A DNA stretch of 64,000 nt from Dioscorea cayenensis subsp. rotundata (taxonomy: Eukaryota; Streptophyta; Magnoliopsida; Dioscoreales; Dioscoreaceae): contig NC_052479.1 of the NCBI RefSeq assembly GCF_009730915.1, positions 30,877,610-30,941,609 of the forward strand, written 5' to 3'. A model generated the notes under the pieces. That model saw nothing but the letters and a program-made list of their open reading frames with translations. It made no database searches and was not told the origin of the DNA. Below are positions 48,801-61,345 of this stretch, one piece after another (the stretch's first letter is position 1; each line of letters opens with the position of its first letter). The translations under genes were made by a program, and so were the position numbers.

Positions 48801-51800
48801 TGTTACGTCCCGACCCGCGGGCCCGCCACGTGACAACCGCCGCGACGATCCCGAGGAGGGACACACACCACTCAACCCTCGAGTCATCGCAAGGCTCACA
48901 AACTCCTGCTAAACAACACCGCAATAATAAAGGTACCAAAAACAAAACTTTCACTCGAAGAATCAATAGTAAAGTGAAAGATATACAAATCACATTTACA
49001 GAGTTAATAACACTAGTGGATCCACTGCACTCATACAATGCAACCTGATTAAGAGTAAACAAACAACCTGACTCGGGATACAAATTGCCAAGCACTTCGC
49101 CTCGCTATGACGACCAAAACCACTAAAACCTGGAAGAGAGGAGGGGGGTGAGTAACCATAGTCACTCAGTGAATGGGTTAGCACAAATCTAACAGAATAT
49201 CAAAACAAATCGAGGAAATTCCAATAAACACATTTTACAATAACATAAATGAACTAGAACGTTCACATTTGCAACACAATGAAAATACAGGATATGAAAC
49301 CTTGGTATTTAAAAACCAAAACATAAATTCTCACGAGTATAGACAAAAAAAAACATCAACATGTATAAAACAAATGCCTGGATATAATTTACCAAAATGA
49401 GTAGAAAAACCAACTTAAACAAATAAAAAGTCCTCTATAATCACAAACCCTCAATTCTGCATGATACATGTTCGAAAAGCATTAAGATATCAGACATGCT
49501 ATGTAAAAGATCACAATTCGAATATACCAATTGCAAGAAAATAGAATTTTCCTCAAATATTGAAATCTCATCTCGATCAAATAAACAATGGCCTAAAACA
49601 CTCTCTCTAACATTAGCCGCCGTCGCGACTAAGTTGAGAGCCGTCAAGGTCTTCGCACCCTTGACGTTGGCCCACCGGTCCCGTGTGGTGACCCCGGGAT
49701 CCCGATGTATCATCCAATCAGGGATCTACGCTCCCACCTGATCTGGACAAATCAACACCCAGGTCCTCCACGCCACCTCTAAAGGCTGGCCCGTGGGGAC
49801 CCACTACTGCAGTAGTCGGGCCTTAGCCCGCCGTCACCATCCAAACCATCATGTAAATGTAGCCATAATATAATCTGTATAAATCATACCACAGGGTCCT
49901 TATCCAGGACAAGCATTCACATATCGGAAATAAACATTATTTCCACAAATCCAAAAGCCAAAGCATAGCAATACGTATAAATTTTTCAAATAATATTCTG
50001 ATCCCGATGTGCAAATACATTCAAAAAAACATTGTTGTCCCAAATGCCAAGAATAACCCAATAACATGCGAAGCTCTTCAAGTTGATTGAAACATTGCCT
50101 TAGACAAGAAAGCAGCTAATATCAAATACACTGTAATACTCACAATCCAGAAGAACATGCCAATCAGAAAATAAAAAAACCCTTTATTTTCATAACTATC
50201 AATATCAAAAAGCTTACTTATACAAGTGAAAGGTTATACAAACCATTTCTAAAAAGTTGATGCCAATAGTGTAGAAAAAGAAACATTAAGTTTTGAAATA
50301 CAATAAAAGTCATCAAAACAAGCATAGCTTTTTGTTCTAGTTAAACCTCGAAGTTACTTAGGATCATTCTAGCTTTTCTCTTTCTTGACTCACTAAGTTT
50401 TCCTAAAAGTACAAGATTACTCTCCAAAGTCTAGTCAACCCCAATATCCAAGTCCTTTAAAAGTCATAAAATGTGTTCATCCCATCACGTATATTTACAC
50501 CTACCAATATATATTGATTGAATCCTACTTTACACATTATCAGGTATTTACTTCCACAAGTTTTTACTATTTAACCCTTTCTTATCCTCAATCATATCTT
50601 AAATCCTTATCATGGTGTCGTTACCTCAACATCAATATTTACTTCATCGATTAATAATCTCATTGTCAAAATACTCAAAAGTTAACTATCTCCTCTTAGC
50701 AGCATTAGATCAAACTATTATTAAAAATTCACAGGAATATTCAGTCTTTGCAATTCAACACTTGTCACATATATAGCTCAAGCTATTCATCATCAACCTT
50801 CTAAATAAATTTCATTTAAAATAATAATCATAACATTGGCATCCACCCGATATATATATACATATGTATATCCCGATATGATCAAACCACAATTAAGCAC
50901 CCTACACTATGCTCACAAGAACAAACCTCATCAACTTTGATGATTCTACAACATAAGTATAATTATGTCATTCATGGTTCTCAAATATTGCAAAGAAGAT
51001 ATTAGTATAAATCTCACTAACTACCAAAAATCATGTATAAGGTTCCACAAGTCATTCAATTTCCAACGTACTAGTGTAATTATATGTCTTAGCATTTAAG
51101 GCTTCATCAGGTTCCATGTACCATGTTTATCACATCATGCCTCAAAACTTCAGAAATTATGCATCATTAGGGAGATTTAATCATCCATTGAACATACATA
51201 ATCAATTTCACTTATAACCCATAAGCTCAATGAACTCGTTGTAATAACTAACAATTTCCATTTATCCACCAAGCATGTATGCCCTCAAATTCAATCTCAA
51301 CTAGCGTAAGTACATCATCAGTAAGCTTTCTCATGATTTTTCAGAGAGTAAACCACAAGTCATTTTAAATAAACCATAGTCTCTAGTGGTTATTTACACT
51401 TTCTTTTCTCCTATAGCTAGTGATTTAAAAACATAATAAAGCCATGGAAATCATTTCAGAAAAACAATTAAAATATTTTCAATACTCAATTAGAATTGTG
51501 CACTCAACATAACCCACTCACAGAACATGTTGCCTCGCGTGGAGACGCGCACACTGATTGGCGGTTTCCTTCCCCTTGGAGGATGCTTCGCCACCTAGAT
51601 ACAAGCAGGGAATCCAAATACTAATGAACACAAGAATGATAGCTAAAGAGAATGCATGCAAATGCATTTATACATGCCTAATATGAAACCTTAGGGTTTT
51701 AGGGCAAAACATTGTCATTTTGAACCCAAACGACCTCAGAATGGAGTAAACCTAGTACCAGTAAGTTCAGTGAATGAAGAGCTTCAATTTGGATCAAAGA

Positions 51801-52584
51801 AATAAAAGAAAAGACCAAAGTTTTTCGGTGCTACAGTAACTTCGGGATTGCTACAGTAAAACCCGAACCTTACAAATGATTTTCTCTCATTTTACAAAAT
51901 CAAACGATGAAATTTTGCCTCAATTCTCATGAATAACAATTGACGACATCAAGGGCTTCATTTTAAGCCCAAAAACTCCCACAAATCATGGAAAATCTAA
52001 GGTTTTGGTCTAGGTTTCTAAATAACGAATACGATGAAAATACGGAAGAAATACATGGTAAAAACTCGGATAAAGGCTCTTACCTTACTCAAGAGGATGT
52101 GGGGAATAAATTTTAGGTGTTGGTTCGCCGGAATTGGTCGCCGGAAAAAAATTTCTATATTTTGAGGTTTCGGCCGGCATGGAGAAGCAAAGAAGGAGAA
52201 GGAAAGAAGAAGGAAGAGAAAAGAATTTTGAATTTAACTCTCGGACTGCTACAGTGTCGGTTTGCTACAGTACTGGGCTGCTGCAGTAACAGACAGAATC
52301 AACAGTGCTGGGCTGCAAAAACTACAGAAACAGGCTGGTTTAACTATAGTAATGGGCTGCTACAATGTTTTTTTTCTTTTCTAAATTACTCTATTGCCCC
52401 TCTAACACATGAATGGAAACAAAATCCAAATAACTGAATTGCCCCCTGTTTTTGGCAGGATTTTCGCACATAACCAACTGTGCAATCCAGTAAAAATCTA
52501 TTAATGCAAAATTACCATTTTACCCTAATGCATTTCACAGAAATAAGAGAAGATCCTAGGTCCAAATTTGGACAGGGTACAACA
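48801..52584 (-). mobile_element. 3.78-kb solo LTR inserted in the gypsy gag-pol
   Basis: The block starts TGTTACGTCC and ends GTACAACA, giving TG..CA termini, and is flanked by GTATC on both sides (48796-48800 and 52585-52589). Removing it rejoins the host frame ITGIVS to IFLHE, so the boundaries are sound. I see no second copy of its terminal sequences inside and no gag, pol, PBS or polypurine tract, so a solo LTR is the simplest reading. Orientation is taken as minus because the left end reads GGACGTAACA in complement, like a gypsy LTR 3' end. Repeated GCTACAGTA motifs occur at 51830-52380. Confidence 0.75.
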
Positions 52585-55386
52585 GTATCTATCTTTTTGC
52601 ATGAGGTATATGTTTTGATAGACCTAGGGTCAGAGAGATCTTTTGGCAGCATTGCATTTGCATATCATGTCGAAAGAATAGCTTCTCCTTTAGACTGTGA
52701 CTTGGTGATCCAAACACCCTGGGCGAAGAGATTATCGGAAAGGTAGTTTGCCGAGGATATCCTATCAATGTGAAGGGTATTGATTTTAAGGTAGATCTGG
52801 TTCCATTGGAGATACAAAATTTTAATGCCATACTCAGGATAGACTGGTTGAATAGGCATAAAGCCGCCATTGACTGTTTCAGGAAGGAAATGACCTTGCA
52901 GACCTCTTATGGATTTGGTATTGTTCTTGAGGGTGAAAGGAAGGTTCTTTCGAGGTGTGTGATATCTTCTTTGAAAGCAAGGAAATTGTTGCTTAAGAGA
53001 TGTGAAGCATATTTGGCCCAGATAATGGATACAAGAATTATTGAACCAAGCTTCAAGGATGTCCCCATTGTCCAAGAGTTTGAGGATGTATTTCCTGATG
53101 AATTGCTAGGATTACCCCCATATTGAGAGTTTGAGTTTGCTATTGACTTGGTACCGGGTACTGCTCTAATCTCCATTCCTCTGTATTGCATGGTACCAAC
53201 AGAACTGAAGGAGTTAAAAGTGCAGTTACAAGATTTAGTAGACAAATGGTTTGTACGGCAGAGTGTATCATCTTGGGGTGCACCAGTTCTCTTTGTGAAG
53301 AAGAAAGATGGTTCTTTCAGATTATGTATAGATTATCGGCAATTGAACAAGGTGACCATCAAGAAAAAGTATCCTTTACCCAGATGATTTGTTTGATCAG
53401 TTGAAGATCAAGGAGAGGGATGTGCCGAAGACAGCGTTCCGTACACGATATGGGCATTATGAATTTTTGGTCATTCCTTTCGATTTGACTAATGCCCAGC
53501 CACTTTCATGGACCTGATGAACAGAGTTTTCAGACCATATCTTGACAAGTTTGTGATTGTCTTTATTGACGATATTTTGATCTACTCAGCAACTAAAGAA
53601 GAGCATGCGCAACATTTTTGTGTACAGTATTGCAGATCCTTCGAGAAAAGAAGTTGTATGCGAAATTCTCCAAGTGCGAGTTTTGGTCACTAGAAATGGT
53701 CCTTCTTGGACATTTGGTACCTAGAAAAAAGAATTTGTGTGGAACAGAAGAAGGTTGAAGCAATCATTGGTTGGGGTGAGACATGTGAGAAGAGTTCTCA
53801 AGAGTGGAAGAGCTGCCTAACTTCAGTGCCAGTGCTTATTCTATCTACCCGTGGTAAAGAGTTTGTAGTGTTTAGTGATGTTTCGCGATAGGATCTCGAC
53901 TGTGTATTGATGCAAGATGGGAGAGTGATAGCTTATATTTCTTGACAGTTGAAGAAGCACGAGTTGGATTATCCTACCCATGATTTGAAGTTACTGGCAG
54001 TAGATTTTGGCCCTAAAGATATGGCGATATTATCTCTAAAGAGAGAGATGCTTGATTAAACTAGTCATAAGAGTTTAAAGTATTTGTTTACTCAGAAAGA
54101 GCTAAACTTGAGGCAACGTAGATGGCTGGAGTTGATTAAAGATTATGATTTGGTGTTTGACTACCCTCCAGTTCTTCGAGACATGGATGTCAGAATTAAG
54201 ATTGAGCCAAAAGGGAACTGTTGGTAACTTTTGTGGTAAGACAGTCGTCACTTGAGCAGATTCAAGAAACTCAGAGAACAGATGAAGAGTTAATGAAAGA
54301 ACTACAGAGTTTGGAAAAAGGGTGAACCTAGTGAATTTGGGCTTCGTAGTGGTGGTATTCTTGTGTTTCGGGGAAAGGTTTGTATTCCAGAGGATACAGG
54401 ACTTAGAAGTGCTATTTTAGAGGAAGCTCATTCCCCATCCTACGCAGTACATCCAAGCAGTACTAAGATGTATCATATGATCAGGGAGAATTCATGGTGA
54501 TCTAGAATGAATTGCGAGATTGCAGAGTTTGTAACACGATGCTTAGTGTGTCCATAAGTAAAAGCAGAGCATCAACAAACAGCGGGATTATTACAACCTT
54601 TGCCTACCCCAGAGTGGAAATGAGAGCATATTACTATGGATTTCATGGTTGGGTTATAGCATACTCTTCAGGGGCATGACATTGTGTGGGTCATTGTGGA
54701 CTATTTGACGAAATCAGCCCATTTTTCTGGCCATTCATACCAAATATTCTTTGGAAAGGTTAACGGAACTATTTATAAGCTAAATGGTTAAACTCCATGG
54801 AGTACCTGTTCCAATTGTGTCAGATTGTGACCCGAGGTTCACATCTAGTTTTGGCCAAAGTTTCATCAGGCTTTGGGGACCACTTTGAGACTCAGTGTTG
54901 CATACCATCCTCGGATAGATGGCCAATCAGAGCGTACAATCCAGGTACTTGAGGAGATGTTGAAGGCTTGTGTTCTTGATTTCCAGGGAAGTTGGGACAA
55001 GCATTTACCTCTTGTGGAATTTGCTTACAACAATAATTTGCATGTAAGTATTGGTATGGCTCCTTACGAAGCTTTGTATGAACGTAAGTGCCAAAAACCT
55101 CTTTGTTGGAGTGAAGTTGGTAAAAGAAAGTTGCAAAGTGTGGAATTGATTGAAGTAACTAAAGAAAAGTGAAGGTAATTCAAGACAGGTTGAAAGTGGC
55201 CCAGGATCGACAAATGAGCTATGCTGATAACAAGAGAAGAGGTTTAGAGTTTCAAGTGGGTGATAGAGTTTTCCTGAAGATATTACCTTGGAAAGGGGCA
55301 ATACAGTTTCGTAGCAGGGGAAAGCTAAATCCTCACTATATTGGGCCGTTCTTGATACTTGAAAGAATTGGACCAGTGGCTTGTTA
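52585..55386 (+). pseudogene. Ty3/gypsy pol (protease, RT, RNase H, integrase), broken
   Basis: Protease residue VLIDLGSERSF replaces the usual DSGA/DPGA. The RT begins with [35 protein letters not shown] and YRQLNKVTI. It then loses about 18 residues with the first catalytic aspartate between LFDQ and LKIKERD. It resumes with [18 protein letters not shown] and the FIDDILIYS box. RNase H is fragmentary. Integrase pieces include HPRIDGQSERTIQVLEEML and FAYNNNLH. The sequence ends at YIGPFLILERIGPV followed by C and a stop at 55386. No right LTR follows, so the element is truncated. Confidence 0.88.
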
Positions 55387-56149
55387 ATACTTCATTTTTA
55401 ATTGAGATGTAAGTGTTCGATTTAAATTAATGCTTATTGAATTTAAAAAAATAAATTAATTAAACTACAAATTCTTTTACAAGTAAAACTTAAAGTTAAT
55501 TTTAATAAAATATTTTTTATAATTTAAAATATTTTCACTAACCGGGAGAGTAACTTGTTTTTATTTATGATCAATGTGTGATAAACTTATAAATATATAA
55601 ATTGACATAGGCATGAGAGGTGAAACCACATTGTGAAAATCGAATTCAAAATATAACTATAGATTCAATAGATTCACAAACTAACGAAATTGTGGTTAGG
55701 CACAGTTTACAATAAAGTAAAATAAAATAAAGGGTTAAATTGCTAAAAAAAAAAATGATTTAATCATCCAAAAAATAAAATAATATAAAATTTTAAAAAA
55801 TAAAACTAAAATTGTTAATTTGCCAAGATAAGGAAAAAAATGAATTTATTAAACATTGTAATTTTTTTGAGAATTTGACAAATAAAACATTAACAAAGTA
55901 ATATGTTACAAGGTTTATATTATTTTATGCAATTAATGTATACTAAAATAATCACAATAAGTATATTATAGAATTAAAAAAAAGAAGAAGAATATCATAA
56001 AAATTTAAACAGTGTTCTATAAGAACAAAAAGAGAAGAAATTGTATGCAAGGAACCCTTCTTCCTAAACTTTGTCTCATTGTCATTCCTCTTCTTATTTT
56101 TCCATCTGCATCGATCGTGTTGCTTCCTTAAGCCCTAAAAACAATTGTC
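55387..56149. other. AT-rich spacer
   Basis: No gene or defined repeat recognised. It lies between the truncated gypsy element and the GLE1 pseudogene. Confidence 0.5.
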
Positions 56150-59100
56150 ACCAAGATTATGCTCATTTTTGTCGTTTTTATCTCAATTGGTCAACAGCTT
56201 CCGCATCCACTTGTATGAAGCCCTCTCGCATAAGCTTCATGGCATGGTTGCAGGCACCCCTCTGATTTCAAGGATGTAAGTCAAACACCTTGGATGATTC
56301 TCCCATTTGAACCAAACTTCTGCTTTTGAAATTCTTCATTTTATTTCTTTATAGGGTTTTTGTTCAATTGGAGCTTCGGTGCCCTAAATCTTGTCCAGTT
56401 GTTGCTGCGGCTGATCCCCAGCCATAATGGATTCTTGGGGATCTCCTTTTAGAGATCAACACATTGGAGTTGCAGCTTGGGAACTTTTCTTCCGCAGTGT
56501 TTGAAGGAAGTCATGCACCCGTAAGTGTGTCTTAGCTTTTGTTTGTTGATTCCTATGCTGTTCAATTATTGTTTTTGTAGTGTCGGTTTCTTGAACTTTG
56601 TTTGCAGGGAATTTTCTCATGGACATGATGTTAGTGTTGGTGAGCCTTTTATAATGCGCATCTTTGATGAGGGTGTCGAGGATTCTGATAGTGATGATGG
56701 AGAGAGGTCTGATAAAGGCACTCAATTTTTGTGTGTTGATCTTGATTTGAGGTAATTCTGCCACCATCATTGGAGAGTATTATGATGCTAGATAAATTTG
56801 ATATTGTTCTAGAAATCATGACATAGTTTTGCAGTTGTTTGGTTTATTGGTTGTGAGGGGGTTGGGTGAATAATGTAATGGTGATTACAAAGTCTATGCG
56901 GGAACTTTTAAAATGGGAAAAAACATGAAGAAAAGGCAAATACAAATGGACTAGATTATTTTGCTAACTTGGGAGAATGAACAAGTTGATAGGAGTTGGA
57001 CATGTTTGGACATGCTGTAAGTGGTGATACTCAAGTTATTGCTAGAAAACAATTTGTTTCATCCTTAAATGATGTCATTCCATGAGACTGCCATATGTGT
57101 ATGACAGTGGCATATCAAAGTAATTAGCAAATGTTTACTCTATACCGAGCTATGAAACAAAAATTATACATTTAGTTACAATATGATTAAACTTATCATC
57201 TTTCTTTGTTGAGTTAGTTAGTTGATAAATGTCTAAAAGTATGTATTTTGCATGTATTTGTTTTGTAGTATTCTTTATATTTATTTGTTGAATCGATGCC
57301 TTTTTGGTCTAAATTGTGTTATTTTTGCATTTCAGGCCTAATAGAAGCCTAGGGGACTCGGCGACGCGATTGGGGATGAATTCGGCATCAAAACGGCGTT
57401 TTCAGGCCTGGGATTATTGTAGCAATTTCACTGTAGCTCATCACGGGCTTCTCGGCAAAAAACTGGAAATCCCGAGGGGTCGGCATACGGCCGGTATATT
57501 GACCCGTTTACCCATCGGGACCTGGGGGTTAAAAGGCTTTGAGGGGCTTCTTTTTGTGCATCATCTTCTTGGATCTTCATCTTCTTTGGGCAAGAGACGG
57601 CTAGGGTTTGGAAAGCACTTCCACACCACCTTGAACCCGAGCTTGAGGAGGGCAAAACGGGAGGAAATCCGAGCATTTCTCGGTGGGGAGAGCAAGAATT
57701 AGGAGGATCTACTTCTAGGGCTACATTGCTTGGAGGTTGAAGACAACGGGAAGCCACCCCTTCAAGTGGCGTCTTCGGAAGGTTTTCTCCGGGGATTCAA
57801 GCGTCATTCGGTCTTCACCGTTTGAGGGAGTGTTCCTCATGTTTATTTTAGTTGTTTGTATGGATTGTTTGGTTTCTTTGTTGAACATGAACAACTAAAC
57901 CCCTAGGTCACCGGATGTAGGTGAACCTTGGGGGTGAACTTGTGATGTTTTGGTTTATTTGAGTAGTTTATGCATGTTTGGCTTGTTGTGATCCTTGTTT
58001 GGTGTTCTTGATTGTTTTGGTACATTTGATTGAGTGATGTATCAAATCCTTGGTAGCACTTTGTAGCATGACCATTGCCTTAGTGCTAGACTTCACCAAG
58101 CTAGGAAGGGATTATTGTATAAATACGTTGTGACCATCGGGTATTTGTACCCCTCCATTCCTAGGATTGAAAACTACTTGTGTTTCTACCCTAACTTGTG
58201 AAAACCATCATTCTCCTTGCAACCGTGTGGGAAGTTGGGTGGAAGAATTTCCTTACTCAATACTTGCACCGGGTTATGGGTCAATTGTCGTGACCATCGG
58301 GTTGACCTAAGTTTTGGTTTTCTTGGTCCAACTAGCCACGTGCTTAACTACTCAATTTCCTACTCACTTAAGTAACCCCCTTGGGGATCCACATCCGTGA
58401 CCATTTTCCAACCTTGAGCTTCTCCCGTGTTTTGATCGTATCATATTTCTTAAGAATTTCTCTTACTTTTCACTTTGCTTTCTTTTCTTCTTTTCTCTTG
58501 AATTGGAATCGGTGAGATAAACAACAAGTAAGAAGTGAGTAAAGTAGCTCCTCAGGCCCCTTGGGAATACGACCCACTCGTGCGTGCACGAGTGGTTTAT
58601 TACTTGACGACCCCGTGCGCTTGCGGGTGTTCACACTCTGTGTCGATCATTAGCCTATACCTCATGGATATTGTGATGAAGTATGATGATATAATCACCA
58701 TCTTTTTGCATTCTAACTTCATATTCTTCTTGATGTGTCCAACAAATTTCCTTCAAGTATTTTTCAAATTAATTTCCTTTTGGGTAATTTTTGAATTCTA
58801 GTTTTCATGCGATTGATTTCAAGATTTCAAACTTTATGTTTCACTGGTTTACATTAGACTTAGCATATTCATCAGCTTGGCTAGTCAATATTGATTATAA
58901 TAGGTGATTATTAAGGGAATAAGCATATGTTAATTCAAGCATGAGAAATAGAAAAGTTGCAAGTTTCATGATAACTAAGAACTATATGACATTTAATGCA
59001 ATAATGAATGAATCTACCACCAAAGAAACAAATACATGCATTTATTTGTGAAAGATCATTACAATAGTTCACGTTCTGACCTTAACCTTGGAGTAAAAAC

Positions 59101-59245
59101 TGACATTTTCAACCTGATTATGTTATTGTCATTTGGTACATCTTTCATTATTATATAGATCTTTCCATCAAACTTGCTCCTACTGTGTAGCTATCTATAT
59201 TTATGGACCTTGTGTGTTGTCTTTATTTACTTTGTTGAATTCCAA
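56150..59245 (+). pseudogene. Partial duplicate of the GLE1 5' region (exons 1-3)
   Basis: This aligns with 19785-19827 plus 20499-22095 of the GLE1 locus. Exon 2 equivalent (from 56355) carries CAA to TAA at 56425-56427, a premature stop, and loses about 11 bases near 56495. Exon 3 equivalent (56608-56751) has a 12-base in-frame deletion. Homology ends inside intron 3, so exons 4-15 are absent. The 672 bp between two TCAAC motifs of the parent (19827-20499) are missing here. A 1427-bp solo LTR is inserted at 57223. Not functional. Confidence 0.9.
57223..58649 (+). mobile_element. Solo LTR of a Ty3/gypsy (Tat/Athila-like) element, 1427 bp
   Basis: It begins TGATAAATG and ends GTCGATCA, with flanks TTAGT and TTAGC (57218-57222, 58650-58654). 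The parental sequence at about 21495 shows the empty site. The 3' portion (GACGACCCCGTGCGCTTGCGG and the following GTGTTCACAC) resembles the R/U5 end of Tat/Athila-type LTRs. No PBS or internal sequence follows. Confidence 0.8.
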
Positions 59246-59460
59246 TTAGATGTTGTTCTTTCTAGTGTGTTACAGGTATTGAGGCCTTGCATGCCTACTT
59301 GGTTACGGCCTTGTAGGTATGTGGCCGTTTGTCAATGCTTTGGGTTTGGGGCGTGACAAATGTAAGTGGTATCAAAGAGTTCTCGATTTCACTTAACTAT
59401 GATCCTAGTTTTCCAAGCAGAATCTTCTGATTCGGGTTCGGGAAGGGTGTTTTATTCTAA
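59246..59460 (+). mobile_element. LTR end plus primer-binding site fragment
   Basis: LTR-like sequence ends GGCGTGACA at 59358. Eight bases later comes TGGTATCAAAGAG (59367-59379), close to the initiator tRNA-Met PBS. The few dozen bases that follow look like the start of an internal region. Both sides are truncated. Confidence 0.55.
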
Positions 59461-60923
59461 TCAATTATGTCCTCTCTTCACTACCCACTTATTGGATGTC
59501 AGTGTTCAAGCTACCTAAGTAGGTGTGAAAAGAGATTGACAGAATCCAGCGCGATTTCGTATGGAGTGGTTGTGATATCTCCAAACCAAAATATCGTCTT
59601 GTGGCTTGGTCATAGATTTTCAAATCCAAAGACCAAGGCGGATGAGGTATTTTTAACCTATCTGATTTTAATCTTGCCATTTTAGGCAAATGGTGGTGGA
59701 AATTCTCGAGCGGTTCTAATTTCATCTAGTCAGACATCATTTTGGTCAACTATACACCGAGTGGGAGTTTGATTACTTTGTGTATTCGACCCGTAGGAAA
59801 AAATCCTTTTTTTTTGAAAGGTCTTCTAAAGTGCAGAGATGCTTACCTTGCTAGTATCAACTCCACAATAAAAAATGGGGAAGACACCTCGTTTTAGTTT
59901 GACCACTAGCTGGATGCCTGCACTCTTAGAGATAAATGGCCTGACCTTTTTGTCCATTGTCAAGATTCACTCAGATCAGTTGCGAACTTTGTGTAGTCGA
60001 CGTAGGATCTGGATCTGCCTCATCTCTTACATTTACGATTGTATTTGTCTAATATATTATCCCTTGGAAGAAACGCCAAAAGGTGGAGATGGGATTAAAA
60101 GGGTTTCTCTGTTAAATTCTTTTACAATTTTCTCAATGATGGTAAGACCCAATGGGTCAGCAGCATTTTGCTCTGGAAGAGTCCTTGTCCCCTTAAAGTG
60201 AAAGCATTTTTTTGGTTAGCCCTTTACAACAAAATCCTCACTGAAGAAAACTTGTCTAAGAGAAGATGTAATAGAATTTCCACAAGTACCTGTGTTCTTT
60301 GTAACGCGGATGCCGATGAAACTAACCATCTCCTATTGTGTTGTCATTTCTATGAAAGAATCTGGGCACACTTCGCCGCCTTTTTTCGATCTCCGATTCC
60401 TACCTCCCTTTTTTAGGCTTGGAACACTTGGGGTGTGCAGGGGGTTGTTAATCGTAAACCTTTAGGTTTTCTTCTTATTCGTGCCATTTGCTGGGAAATT
60501 TGGGCTGAGCGCAACAAACACATTTTTTCTTTCGAATCTTTAGATGAATTCACTATTATTGCCAAAATTGATCATTTGCTCATTGTTTGGTTTTTTGCAG
60601 CTCCCAATGCACTCAGAACCCAGCTTGAAGATTCTCTTTCTACAATCCAGCGCGGTCTCGCCTTTGTGAAGCCCAGGGGCCCGGAGCACCCTGAACCACC
60701 TGCTCCAACAAGCAAGACAAATCCCCTTTCCGTTGTTGGTGATGATGTAATTTAGCCATGTGCAAAGTTTCCCTGTGTGCTTCTCAGTTTCTCTTTTTTG
60801 TAGTGTGTGCTTTTCTGTTTGTGCTTGGGCTTCACTCATGATGGCCCGGCCTCTTTTGTACTTTCTTTTGCTTTCTCCAATGAATTAGTGGTTTATCAAC
60901 TTTTTTTTTTTCCAAAAAAAAAA
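59461..60923 (+). mobile_element. LINE remnant 3, 5'-truncated
   Basis: Plus-strand broken frames show IDRIQRDFVWSG and the following GKWWWKF region, then from 60168 LWKSPCPLKVKAFFWLAL, the Cys/His motif CVLCNADADETNHLLLCCHFY, IWAERNKHIF, and a final frame ending VVGDDVI at 60755. The 3' UTR ends with ATTAGTGGTTTATCAAC, poly-T and A10 at 60914-60923. It is related to LINE 2 (same WFFAAP motif and 3' ending). Several stops; inactive. Confidence 0.82.
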
Positions 60924-61345
60924 TTATTTTTAATTAAAATAAATGTTTCTTTATATAGTTGGACTAATAAGTTATATTAATTAATTCTGAACTAATATTT
61001 TTTATTTTAGTTTATGAATAAATAAATACAGTGAATTATTTTTTTAAATATAATTTATTATTTTAAATATTGTTGCCAATTAATTATAAATTAACAAATT
61101 TTGAAAATAAAAAATATATAATTATGAGCTAATTTTTTATTAATTATAAAAGATAAAGTAGTCAATATTGAATTAAACAAAACACATAAAATATTGTCTT
61201 CTAATATATATATATATATAATATAACAAAGGTAGAGCAATACAAATTGTATCTTGGTAATTTTGTAATTTTTGTCTAATATTTGTGGAAACAAACATTA
61301 AAAATTGTGCTTTATTTGTGTTATTCTCATCTTTAAATCAACAGG
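60924..61345. repeat. Block A' (copy of 19295-19713, without LINE 2)
   Basis: Same orientation as block A. The junction reads ttaaaataaatgtttctttata with no LINE between the halves, so it is the unoccupied version of the LINE 2 site. It ends at aacaggacc, where the other copy runs into MITE-like sequence. Confidence 0.72.

Noticed and set aside
52117..52437. 106-codon ORF in the 3.78-kb insertion
   Set aside because: Built on low-complexity lysine/glutamate codons and GCTACAGTA-type repeats; no family similarity, and it lies within an LTR.
57316..57702. 128-codon ORF in the solo LTR
   Set aside because: Lies inside the TG..CA LTR with no protein-family features; such frames are common in GC-richer LTR parts.
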